The translations under genes were made by a program, and so were the position numbers. The notes under the pieces are model-generated. The model was not told the DNA's origin and did not search any database. It was given only the letters and a program-made list of their open reading frames with translations. This document shows, in pieces, positions 7,828 through 15,559 of a stretch of DNA of 64,000 bases. Source of the stretch: an uncultured Dorea sp. (lineage in GTDB: Bacteria > Bacillota > Clostridia > Lachnospirales > Lachnospiraceae); assembly GCA_910584095.1 (NCBI GenBank), contig CAJTYU010000012.1:1-64000 (forward strand). Direction: 5' to 3'. Position 1 is the first letter of the stretch. Every line of letters begins with the position of its first letter.

Positions 7828-8619
7828 CTAATAATTCCAAATCAAATCATAAGAAAACATATTCAGAACATCCGCATCCAGTTTTGTTTCCCCTGAAATA
7901 TATCCAAGCTGCTTCAGTCTATATCCAGCGGCTTCAAAAGATACGTTAAAAACAGACGCCACTTTTTCTATCATTGCATAACAAAGTAATCTCTTTGGCA
8001 AATTCAGGTTACCAAAGTTCTCTGCTATCAACCGTACCATTGATTCCGGCATCAGAATCGCTGAAGATAATGCATTTGCCTGCCATTCCATCCAATCCCG
8101 GTCTGTCCACGTTTTTATCTGTTTCGCTTCTAATTTTTTTGTATCAATCCGACACTGTACCATCGGCACGGGAGCCTGTCCCATGAAATCAAACAAAGTT
8201 ATCTGATTGGGATCATAAGCAAAATACTCCTTATGTAGATACCCGTGGCTTGCCTCATGCCCCATAGTAAACCGATACCTGTGTTCTTGATTTTCTTCTA
8301 ACAGGGTATTATCAATTATCACCGTGTGAGCCTTTGCACTGATATATTCCGCGCAGTTATTCGCCGGATTGTACACAGGTATTTTATCTGTGTCATTAAA
8401 TACTGTCATTCCAAGATATAACCCGCAATGTGACAGGTACTGAAAGTCCTGCTCCATGCCAAGATAATCCTGAACGAATAAATCAATATCGATCTCCTGC
8501 GGAGTCTTAAGTGCTTCCGGCATAAACTCATCCACAAGATTTTCCCCAATGATATCAATTTCTTTCCTGCTTAATACTGGTGCCCCTGACTGCTTCCTTT
8601 TTATGTCTGGTCTATACAT
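7828..8619 (-). CDS. ImmA/IrrE-family metallopeptidase
   Basis: 263 aa. The zinc site HEASH sits in RFTMGHEASHGYLH, and a downstream EWQANALSSAILMP helix supplies the third ligand (Glu), as in the ImmA/IrrE family. In ICEBs1 and related phages, ImmA cleaves the ImmR repressor to induce the element. Here the gene lies 10 bases downstream of an XRE repressor, so the same antirepressor role is likely. The N-terminal 100 residues (FVQDYLGMEQDFQYL...) are an accessory domain typical of Clostridia members. A toxin-antitoxin function is the main alternative. Confidence 0.88.
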   Translation of the reverse strand: MYRPDIKRKQSGAPVLSRKEIDIIGENLVDEFMPEALKTPQEIDIDLFVQDYLGMEQDFQYLSHCGLYLGMTVFNDTDKIPVYNPANNCAEYISAKAHTVIIDNTLLEENQEHRYRFTMGHEASHGYLHKEYFAYDPNQITLFDFMGQAPVPMVQCRIDTKKLEAKQIKTWTDRDWMEWQANALSSAILMPESMVRLIAENFGNLNLPKRLLCYAMIEKVASVFNVSFEAAGYRLKQLGYISGETKLDADVLNMFSYDLIWNY

Positions 8620-8629
8620 ATACAGGCTT

Positions 8630-8995
8630 TTACCCCTTTCGCTTTCTCAGTTCCTCAACAAACTGGTTCCATTCCTCTTCTCCGGCATCCAAGTCCCTCG
8701 CTGTCCTTAAGGCTGCACTAACATAATCCCTTCCCATTATGTATTCTGGTAAATCAGGGGCTACTGCATTCCTCTTTTTTCCAGCCAAATCAAGCATAAG
8801 CGCATTTTCTTCCTTTGAAAGATTCAGGATACTTGCGAGTTGAGTAAGTTTTTCCATATCGAAGGGATTTCGTCTGTCTTTCTCTACATCTGTTAAAAAC
8901 GGAGCGGACACATTCAGCATCTCTGCCATTTTTCTGATCGTAATTTTTTTCTCAATCCTCTTCTTACTTATAAATTCTCCAAAATTCGCATACAT
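8630..8995 (-). CDS. XRE-family repressor (ImmR-like), 121 aa
   Basis: N-terminal helix-turn-helix (FGEFISKKRIEKKITIRKMA, LNVSAPFLTDVEKDRRNPF) followed by a short C-terminal helical part. Start chosen at 8995 because AAGGTGA precedes it; upstream ATGs at 9079 and 9073 lack a good site and overlap the operator region. It is transcribed from a consensus promoter (9109-9137) whose transcription start region carries the inverted-repeat operator at 9087-9106, which implies autoregulation. The partner metallopeptidase follows directly. Likely the lysogeny-type repressor of the mobile element. Confidence 0.88.
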   Translation of the reverse strand: MYANFGEFISKKRIEKKITIRKMAEMLNVSAPFLTDVEKDRRNPFDMEKLTQLASILNLSKEENALMLDLAGKKRNAVAPDLPEYIMGRDYVSAALRTARDLDAGEEEWNQFVEELRKRKG

Positions 8996-9086
8996 GATCT
9001 TCACCTTTTCATTTTCCTTTTCTTCTCGTTTTGTCTTTGTTCTGCATCGTCTCTCATATCGGTGTTCATTCATTAGCACGCTTGCT

Positions 9087-9106
9087 TGTTCGCTAACTTG
9101 CTAACA
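9087..9106. promoter_or_regulatory. Candidate XRE repressor operator at the xre promoter
   Basis: TGTTCGCTAACTTGCTAACA is an imperfect inverted repeat located 3-22 bases downstream of the -10 box of the xre promoter. Only two bases differ from the perfect palindrome at 7753-7772. Position over the transcription start fits negative autoregulation. Confidence 0.65.
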
Positions 9107-9108
9107 CG

Positions 9109-9137
9109 ATTATATAAAAAATGAAAAGGAATGTCAA
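9109..9137 (-). promoter_or_regulatory. Sigma-A promoter of xre-immA
   Basis: On the minus strand TTGACA (9137-9132), a 17-base spacer and TATAAT (9114-9109): both boxes match consensus. It lies 114 bases upstream of the xre start. Confidence 0.85.
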
Positions 9138-9177
9138 CCCTAATTTTGCCCAAAAGTTTTATTCCTTTTCATCGTAG

Positions 9178-9408
9178 TCAATGCAGGTAGCTGTGTGGAA
9201 AATGACCTTTTCTCGGCTCATTATTTTTCTTTATGGAAGATTCAGCAGCTTCCGCCGTTTCAAACAGTCGACTGCTTCTTACTTGGATACCACCGCTTGT
9301 GCCAAAACGGATTATATAAAAATCTCCGCTCTGTTTTACAATTTTTACTTCACGGATTAATCGGTTGCTCTCAACAATATATGCCGTGGAGCCCGTTTCA
9401 AATTTCAT
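9178..9408 (-). CDS. Small hypothetical protein under an SOS-type promoter, 76 aa
   Basis: The ATG at 9408 has GGAGG 10 bases upstream. The product starts MKFETGSTAYIVESNRLIRE and continues with GDFYIIRFGTSGGIQVR, a short beta-rich core like a small barrel, then RLFETAEAAESSI. I do not recognise the family. It is driven by a promoter whose spacer is a LexA-type box (9505-9533), so induction by DNA damage is expected. The gene ends about 40 bases before the xre promoter and appears monocistronic. Confidence 0.65.
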   Translation of the reverse strand: MKFETGSTAYIVESNRLIREVKIVKQSGDFYIIRFGTSGGIQVRSSRLFETAEAAESSIKKNNEPRKGHFPHSYLH

Positions 9409-9504
9409 GTAACCATCGCCTCCTATACTGAGGTCAGAAAAAGGGAAAGTCAACCAACCTGTCAGTTTCCTCGTGCGACACCATCCTAATGTAGCGATAG
9501 GTAC

Positions 9505-9533
9505 ATTATACGAACATTTGTTCTTTTTGTCAA
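9505..9533 (-). promoter_or_regulatory. SOS-regulated promoter with LexA/DinR box
   Basis: Minus strand TTGACA (9533-9528), 17-base spacer, TATAAT (9510-9505). The spacer begins with the plus-strand sequence CGAACATTTGTTCT at 9511-9524, matching the Gram-positive LexA consensus CGAAC-N4-GTTCG except for the last base. A repressor bound between -35 and -10 would block transcription until SOS induction. It drives the 76-aa gene starting at 9408. Confidence 0.8.
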
Positions 9534-9542
9534 TAAGAATTG

Positions 9543-9923
9543 TTAACTCTGTTCAATCAAATCTGCTCCCATGATACGCCTTGCCAGTTTAAGAAAATCT
9601 TTATTTATCATATCCGTCTCTTCCAATTCTTTTTCCACAATTTTTGTAACAAAGTTTCGAAGCGTACCTTTCCCCTTCTTAAACTCAGCCGACTTTATCA
9701 TTTTACGTATATCCCGGTCACAAAATCCAACATATATTTCTATGGTAAGTTCTTCCGGCACACCTTTGATGGTCTCATAACAAACCGCTTCTATTACAGG
9801 ACTTGTCAACATATAGGATGGATTATAATTTTCTGCCAAAACAGGAATGGATGTATAATCCAGATTGTACCGATAGGTTGTTCCTTTTTCTACAGACCAG
9901 ATTCTAATCTCTGTTTCCGGCAT
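9543..9923 (-). CDS. Hypothetical protein, 126 aa
   Basis: Not recognised. The first 40 residues (IRIWSVEKGTTYRYNLDYTS) look beta-rich; the C-terminal 60 (MIKSAEFKKGKGTLRNFVTK, ELEETDMINKDFLKLA) look helical and basic. GGAGGAGG lies upstream of the ATG. It starts about 27 bases after the GNAT gene stop, so the two may share a transcript. AT-rich like the restriction operon beside it, consistent with accessory cargo. Confidence 0.6.
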   Translation of the reverse strand: MPETEIRIWSVEKGTTYRYNLDYTSIPVLAENYNPSYMLTSPVIEAVCYETIKGVPEELTIEIYVGFCDRDIRKMIKSAEFKKGKGTLRNFVTKIVEKELEETDMINKDFLKLARRIMGADLIEQS

Positions 9924-9950
9924 GTGCTGTATCCTCCTCCTGCTTATTTT

Positions 9951-10490
9951 TTAATCAACTTCCTTTTTTACAGGAATATGGAAAATATAGATATAGGTAA
10001 TATCCTCATCCGTCAAAATTCCATTTTCTTTCCCGAAGTCAATGACTCTCTGTGGTATAGACGTTTTCTTCTTCACAATGGAGCCACCATGTTTCTTGGC
10101 AATAGCGCAACTTGCTACATTATCTGTTGACGCTTTCCATCGGAAATACTCCACTTCGTGTGTTTCCGTATAATACTCCATCAGAAGTTTTGTGGATTCA
10201 TAGCCATAGCCTTTTCCCATAAATTCGTCCATAATGTCAATTCCCACTTCTGGCGTTTTGCTTTCCATTTCCAGTATCTGAGCAAAACCACATACTCGCC
10301 CTGTTTGATTTTCAATCACGGGACAGACAAAATCATTTGCTTTGAGCTGTTCCCAAGTCTGTAGAAATTTATCGGAAGAATACAATGATTTTACTACAGA
10401 CCGGGATTGGCTCATTTGGCGGTATATTTCTTTTGTTTCCTCATCTATCTGTGCAATGCTTACTTTATCAGAGCTTTTCACTATTACCAT
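9951..10490 (-). CDS. GNAT-family N-acetyltransferase
   Basis: 179 aa. Shows the acetyl-CoA-binding pattern of GNAT motif A (GIDIMDEFMGKGYGYESTKLL, a variant of Q/RxxGxG/A), followed by FRWKASTDNVASCAIAKKHGG, which matches the RimJ/RimL-type core in which an Asn in motif B contacts CoA. The C terminus is extended. GGAG precedes the ATG. It sits between a hypothetical gene and the restriction operon in AT-rich accessory DNA. Substrate unknown; could be a small-molecule or toxin-type acetyltransferase. Confidence 0.78.
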   Translation of the reverse strand: MVIVKSSDKVSIAQIDEETKEIYRQMSQSRSVVKSLYSSDKFLQTWEQLKANDFVCPVIENQTGRVCGFAQILEMESKTPEVGIDIMDEFMGKGYGYESTKLLMEYYTETHEVEYFRWKASTDNVASCAIAKKHGGSIVKKKTSIPQRVIDFGKENGILTDEDITYIYIFHIPVKKEVD

Positions 10491-10539
10491 CGTAGTCTCC
10501 TAAAGAATGGTTTTATTAAACATTTTATACTGCCAAATT

Positions 10540-11250
10540 TCAATATACAGAATATGCTTTAGCATCTCGGTAGTTTGCACATAGCATTTCATGGACACTA
10601 TCCCGAATTATAAAACACTTATCAACCCATTCCAAAATCACAAATTCTGCATTAATCTTAAAACAAACAAAGGTATCTTTATTCAGATTAAGCTCATCCC
10701 TATAAGTCAGTACATTCGTAAAAATGCGTGTCACAGTTTTTTCAAAGCTCTGCATCATTCCTCTTGTCACGCCCTCATACTCATAAGGATAATACATGAA
10801 AATATTTTTGTTCTTTTTCAAATTCTTTATAAGATTTTGAATTGTACTATTTTTATACTGCTCCGCTCTTAAATCCTCCAATTTGCAATCCTCAATGTCT
10901 GTCAATATTGTATCTGGTGGGATTTCTGAAACCTTATCCTTTGTCCATGAAAAAATGAAACCTTCCGCCATCCTACTGTAATCTACTTTTGGCATATTCT
11001 TATGTCTTTCTCTCATCACATCACTACTGATCAGAAGTTTAAAATCCAACTGATATGTGGATGAATAAACATCATCTTCGCCATGAGACTGGTCTTCCAC
11101 CAACCGATAATGTTCCATGAAGGAATGTTTACTGCTAAAATATTTAGATCCATTTATTACATCAATTAGAAAATGCTCATAATTCACATTTGGGAAAGCA
11201 TTTTTTCCGTTCAGCATTAGAAATTTGGGATCAATTACTTTAAATGACAC
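10540..11250 (-). CDS. Unknown protein at the end of the McrBC-like operon, 236 aa
   Basis: Starts at a GTG preceded by GGGGGT. It follows the McrC-like gene by 42 bases on the same strand with no terminator seen, so it is probably co-transcribed. No signal peptide, membrane segment, Walker motif, HNH or PD-(D/E)XK signature is visible. Recognisable stretches are FPNVNYEHFLIDVINGSKYF near the N terminus, YSSTYQLDFKLLISSDVMRE mid-N, and FVCFKINAEFVILEWVDKCF near the C terminus. The middle is charged and helical. Its position suggests an accessory or regulatory subunit of the restriction system, but this is inference from context only. Confidence 0.75.
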   Translation of the reverse strand: MSFKVIDPKFLMLNGKNAFPNVNYEHFLIDVINGSKYFSSKHSFMEHYRLVEDQSHGEDDVYSSTYQLDFKLLISSDVMRERHKNMPKVDYSRMAEGFIFSWTKDKVSEIPPDTILTDIEDCKLEDLRAEQYKNSTIQNLIKNLKKNKNIFMYYPYEYEGVTRGMMQSFEKTVTRIFTNVLTYRDELNLNKDTFVCFKINAEFVILEWVDKCFIIRDSVHEMLCANYRDAKAYSVY

Positions 11251-11292
11251 TTTCTTACCCCCTACTTTTCAAATAATAATATTTTCACAAAG

Positions 11293-12774
11293 CTATTTTA
11301 ATATTTTTTCAAAAAACTCATATATTGTTTCACTTGAAGACTCATCTTCCGCTTGAAGAACAAACTCCCAATTAGCATCAATTGCAATATTTAGCTGATT
11401 ATAATATCTCGACATTTCTTCATGGCTATTAATTTTATTGCGCCTATAATATGTGTTTTTTCTCCCATTCTGCGTTGGAAATATGTTTCCGACATCAACA
11501 CAATTAAACATTAATGCGTATGCCAATATTTGTAATCTATCTGAACGAGATGACTGCATATTAAACGAATTCTTGTACTTAACATCAAACACAGCATACT
11601 TTCCATTTTCATCATTGTACACTACAATATCGGGTTTCACATTTCCTGCAATATATCTTGAAAATGCCTTTGCTCTTTGCTGAAGCACCGCAGTTTTATC
11701 ATCATATTTCAATAAATGTAAGCCTTTTTCCTTTGAAGCATAAGACTTGATTCCTGCACGTTTTAAATAAGCTCTTATATACATTTCAAACAATTTATCC
11801 ATAGAAATGGCATATGGAATAACGTAGCTAGTAATCGCCGAATTTCCTGTTGCCTCAAGTGTTATTTCATTAAGTACCATTTTGGCGACATTAATAACCG
11901 GTTTATAATAAACATATACACCCGTTGTCTTAATATCACTTAAATCAAGTCTCGCAATTTTGGTATAAGAAATATGTGACAGTGCATTCCTACAATATGA
12001 CACCATATCTCGAAATGAATTATTATTTCCACTAGCCGATCCAAAATACTTTGTCAAAAAAATCTCAGCTTTATGTAAGGCAGCTTTTAGTATTCTATTT
12101 TCAATAATATCCTCCGTATATTCTAAATACCTGCAATAAGTACGATCATCTCTACCTCTTAGAGTGTTCTTCTGAATATTTTTTCCAAATACAATCTTTC
12201 CTTTAACTTTAGCCGTAAGATTTTCTTCTTTTCTCTCCATCCTTCCCATTAACGGTCGACTACAAAGACTTTTTAGCATTGTTATAAAAACACTTGCCGT
12301 AATAATACTACTTTCCTGAGCAATGCTGTCTTTTAAAAAGATTGAATCTTCGTTATTAAAGAAATGGAATAATTCATTGTCACTTAAATCCTCAATTTCC
12401 TTAACCGCCTCATTCTGTCTATTTGTTTGTGGCGCAAGATATCTTTCAAACTCATCATCATCTCTAAGTGCATTAAGCATATCCACCACAGATATATCAA
12501 ATCTCGGCTCAATCTTCAAAATAATCTCAGCCCCATCTGATGATAAAAGAGTTTTCCCATTCACACTTTTTAAACGACAAACGCCTACATAATTGCCAGA
12601 GTATAAACGCCCATTAATTTTCTTTATTCCGAGATTTACTATTACATTATCAGAAGAACAAGCAATCTCATCTATATTTACTTTTTCAGAAAGTTCGTCA
12701 AGTGAACTATTATCATTCGCATAAAAAATCCACTGATGTTTTGTACCTTTCTCCCAATAACATTTATCAATCAT
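11293..12774 (-). CDS. mcrC: McrC-like restriction nuclease subunit
   Basis: 493 aa. The N-terminal half resembles the McrC/LlaJI.R2 family, with a long middle region. The C terminus carries a PD-(D/E)XK nuclease core: KPDIVVYNDENG supplies the Asp and AVFDVKYKNSF the DxK pair. In McrBC, this subunit binds the GTPase ring and cuts DNA. The ATG at 12774 was chosen because GGAG lies 6 bases upstream; a TTG at 12786 is in frame. It follows the McrB-like stop by 12 bases, and with two methyltransferases in the same operon it is probably the nuclease of a modification-protected restriction system. Confidence 0.9.
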   Translation of the reverse strand: MIDKCYWEKGTKHQWIFYANDNSSLDELSEKVNIDEIACSSDNVIVNLGIKKINGRLYSGNYVGVCRLKSVNGKTLLSSDGAEIILKIEPRFDISVVDMLNALRDDDEFERYLAPQTNRQNEAVKEIEDLSDNELFHFFNNEDSIFLKDSIAQESSIITASVFITMLKSLCSRPLMGRMERKEENLTAKVKGKIVFGKNIQKNTLRGRDDRTYCRYLEYTEDIIENRILKAALHKAEIFLTKYFGSASGNNNSFRDMVSYCRNALSHISYTKIARLDLSDIKTTGVYVYYKPVINVAKMVLNEITLEATGNSAITSYVIPYAISMDKLFEMYIRAYLKRAGIKSYASKEKGLHLLKYDDKTAVLQQRAKAFSRYIAGNVKPDIVVYNDENGKYAVFDVKYKNSFNMQSSRSDRLQILAYALMFNCVDVGNIFPTQNGRKNTYYRRNKINSHEEMSRYYNQLNIAIDANWEFVLQAEDESSSETIYEFFEKILK

Positions 12775-12786
12775 ATTTTTCTCCAA

Positions 12787-15546
12787 CTAAACTGTTTTCA
12801 CGAGCTTATCAAAGATATCTTTTACCTTGCTCTCATCCATGTTTATATCAATCTCTCCAGTAATGCAACCTAATAGTCCGTACCAGCCATCACTGTCTAC
12901 ATCGGGTATTTCAAACTGGAACATACCATCCTTAAAATATTCCCTCAAAATTGGAATGATCTGATACCTAAATCGCAAATAAAGCTGTTCTTGGGACGAA
13001 ACAAGAAAATAAGTATGTCCAATTTGCACGTCATCCTTATAATACTCTGAATTCAAATTTTCTGTATTAAACAACTCAGCCACACGATCAAAAAGTCTAG
13101 CAGCCATCTCATTTATTTCCATTTGATTTTTTTCTTCTTCTGCAGTATTGCAGAGTCCTTTTCTGTACTCCAGAATAACATTTCTTTCTGGAAGTAATGA
13201 GAAAAAGAGAAATCGCCTACGGATAGCGTAATCTATACCACCAATGGATTTATCAGCAGTATTCATTGTGCCAATAATATACAGATTTTCCGGCAAATTT
13301 ACTTTATTCGATTTATCAACAGTATACGGAGTGGCTACACCACGTCCTCTATATTCTAAGCCATAAATTAATTCTCCAAATACAGTCGCTAAATTTGCTC
13401 GATTAATTTCATCAATAACAAGGAAAAATTTTGTGTCCTTATACTCCTTGCGTCCTGCCACTTCTGCCATCTTTCCCAATATTTTATTAACTGTATCATA
13501 TGAAACAGAAGAACCACCTGTACTATTCTTTATAGTACTTACCTCGATGCCACGGACAAAATCTTCATATCCATATGAGGGATGAAACTGAACAATATCC
13601 CATGCAATCTTAGGAGTCTTTTGAGTATTAACTTTGGTCCAATCAGACAGGATTCCTCCTGCAGAATAGTCTTTTATTTGCAAACTATCAAGTTCGGAAT
13701 CCGATAAAATATCACTAGAATTTTCGTTTTTCCCAACAAACTTAAGATACTCCCTTGCGGAATAAGTTTTAGAGGTGCCGGGAGGTCCTTGCATTATCAT
13801 TTGATGAATCCCCAACGTTTCCATTGCATTTGAATATTCTTCGTATTTTTTGCTACCGTCCACTTTATATACTCCTTCCACGTTAATAGTCTGACCACCT
13901 ACAGCAATTGCATCTCCTATATTTTTCCAAAACAGCGTTAATCCAAAAATAACATCTCGAAAATCGTTATTTGCCTTTGCATTTACATCCTTTTCATCAG
14001 AAATCTCCGGATGTAATTTTCTTGACTCACTTACAAGATATCTATATTCCTGCTCAGCATATGCCTTCAGTCTCCTGATGTTCTCATCGCCGGGAAATTC
14101 TAGCAAATACTCTCCATAATGCTTGCTTAAAGCCCTATAATAGCTTCTTAGAATACGAAACATAATTGAATTTGGCGATGATGAGTATCTTTCATTCTCC
14201 TCTGTGCCACTATCTAAATCCTCATACCATCTGGAATATTCGCCCGGTTGCATTTCGGAAGCCACTGCGTAATCTATACCATCGACTGAAATAGCATCAT
14301 TGATACTGCCAGAATAGAAAAATCTAGGTCGCTTAGCTTCGCCCCTCTTGTTAACAGTTGTCCCATATGTATAAATATCCCTAGAACTTCTTTCAACATA
14401 AAGATACCCCGGAACAGGAAATGTGCGCTCGACCTTATTAATCTTAGCCTTTTTTCTTATGACCACTTGAGGATTAAACATTATCTGATTCGTTATATCC
14501 GTATCATCAATAAGTCCCTGTTCCTTAATTCTACTGACAAGATTTACAAGTGGTTGATGGGTCATTCCTTCGTCTTTAAATATTTCTGCAGTGATACCTG
14601 TTTTATATAACTTTATCCTATTAGTATCAGCACGTGTTTTATCTTTGCTGTACTTTCCGTCAACCAATTTCTGTAATGCACATATGCCTGTATTTGCAGT
14701 TCGATTAAGAATATTGTCTCTAACATATTGTTTAAGCAATGGGATCACTTGGTATTTTATAACCATTGAAATACCATTATCTTTATAAATACCATGACCT
14801 ATTATATATCTACTTTTTTCTGCACTTGATATTTGATAACGGTGTCTCATATTATCAGACACAAGCTGTTTTACCCTACAATACATTGCATTTGCTGATA
14901 AATCATAATCAGAAAACGTCAAATGCACATCATCATTCATATAGGAAAAATCGGTTTCTATCAAATAATCATAAAAATGGCGAAAGAATCCATAGTTAAA
15001 CTGTTCGATTGCCTCAATGGTTGTACTCCTTGTCGCAATAATGTAAACATTCGGAGAAATCCACACCTGTGTTCCGTCTCTTAACGCAACTCTATAATCT
15101 GCATTTCCATGTGGCTCAATCATCGACAGCATATCACCTAAAATCCCTGATATTGCTCCTCGACCAATGTCATCTAAAATGAGAAAATATTTCTTACTTT
15201 CCTTGTGCTCCCAACTTCTATTAGCCGCTTTTAACATTTTCAGAAAAATTTTATCCTCATACTGAAAATCAACTTGTCCATTTTGAGTTTTTATCGTGAT
15301 TCCAGAAATAAAATCCTCATAAAAATATGAAGGATGAATTGGAACAATTTCTGTAACGACATCAAACTTTTCTTGTCCTGCGGGCAATTCTCCCTGAGAA
15401 TTATACTCTGGAAGGGCACACCGCATAGCTATGGCAGAAGCAATATACGTTTTTCCAACAGCCATTGTGCCAGATAAAATTAAATATTTATTTTTATCTA
15501 CGAACTTGCTAAGTCTGTCCACTAATTCATTTGTGGCTTTTGTCAT
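12787..15546 (-). CDS. mcrB: McrB-like GTPase with two AAA+ domains
   Basis: 919 aa, about twice the 450-460 aa of E. coli McrB. AAA-1 (residues about 15-230): Walker A GTMAVGKT, Walker B-like FLILDDIGRG, sensor region IIATRSTT and FFRHF. AAA-2 (about 570-919): Walker A GPPGTSKT, Walker B FLVIDEINRANLATVFGEL, and the McrB signature MNTADKSIGGIDYAIRRRF. Thus the second domain is canonical, while the first keeps the P-loop but has lost the DEINRA and MNTAD signatures. A linker of about 300 residues without recognised DNA-binding motif joins them. The ATG at 15546 follows AAGGAAGTGGGAA; a start at 15573 would overlap the methyltransferase. Expected to form a ring motor for the downstream McrC-like nuclease. 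Confidence 0.9.
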   Translation of the reverse strand: MTKATNELVDRLSKFVDKNKYLILSGTMAVGKTYIASAIAMRCALPEYNSQGELPAGQEKFDVVTEIVPIHPSYFYEDFISGITIKTQNGQVDFQYEDKIFLKMLKAANRSWEHKESKKYFLILDDIGRGAISGILGDMLSMIEPHGNADYRVALRDGTQVWISPNVYIIATRSTTIEAIEQFNYGFFRHFYDYLIETDFSYMNDDVHLTFSDYDLSANAMYCRVKQLVSDNMRHRYQISSAEKSRYIIGHGIYKDNGISMVIKYQVIPLLKQYVRDNILNRTANTGICALQKLVDGKYSKDKTRADTNRIKLYKTGITAEIFKDEGMTHQPLVNLVSRIKEQGLIDDTDITNQIMFNPQVVIRKKAKINKVERTFPVPGYLYVERSSRDIYTYGTTVNKRGEAKRPRFFYSGSINDAISVDGIDYAVASEMQPGEYSRWYEDLDSGTEENERYSSSPNSIMFRILRSYYRALSKHYGEYLLEFPGDENIRRLKAYAEQEYRYLVSESRKLHPEISDEKDVNAKANNDFRDVIFGLTLFWKNIGDAIAVGGQTINVEGVYKVDGSKKYEEYSNAMETLGIHQMIMQGPPGTSKTYSAREYLKFVGKNENSSDILSDSELDSLQIKDYSAGGILSDWTKVNTQKTPKIAWDIVQFHPSYGYEDFVRGIEVSTIKNSTGGSSVSYDTVNKILGKMAEVAGRKEYKDTKFFLVIDEINRANLATVFGELIYGLEYRGRGVATPYTVDKSNKVNLPENLYIIGTMNTADKSIGGIDYAIRRRFLFFSLLPERNVILEYRKGLCNTAEEEKNQMEINEMAARLFDRVAELFNTENLNSEYYKDDVQIGHTYFLVSSQEQLYLRFRYQIIPILREYFKDGMFQFEIPDVDSDGWYGLLGCITGEIDINMDESKVKDIFDKLVKTV

Positions 15547-15559
15547 GTTTCCCACTTCC

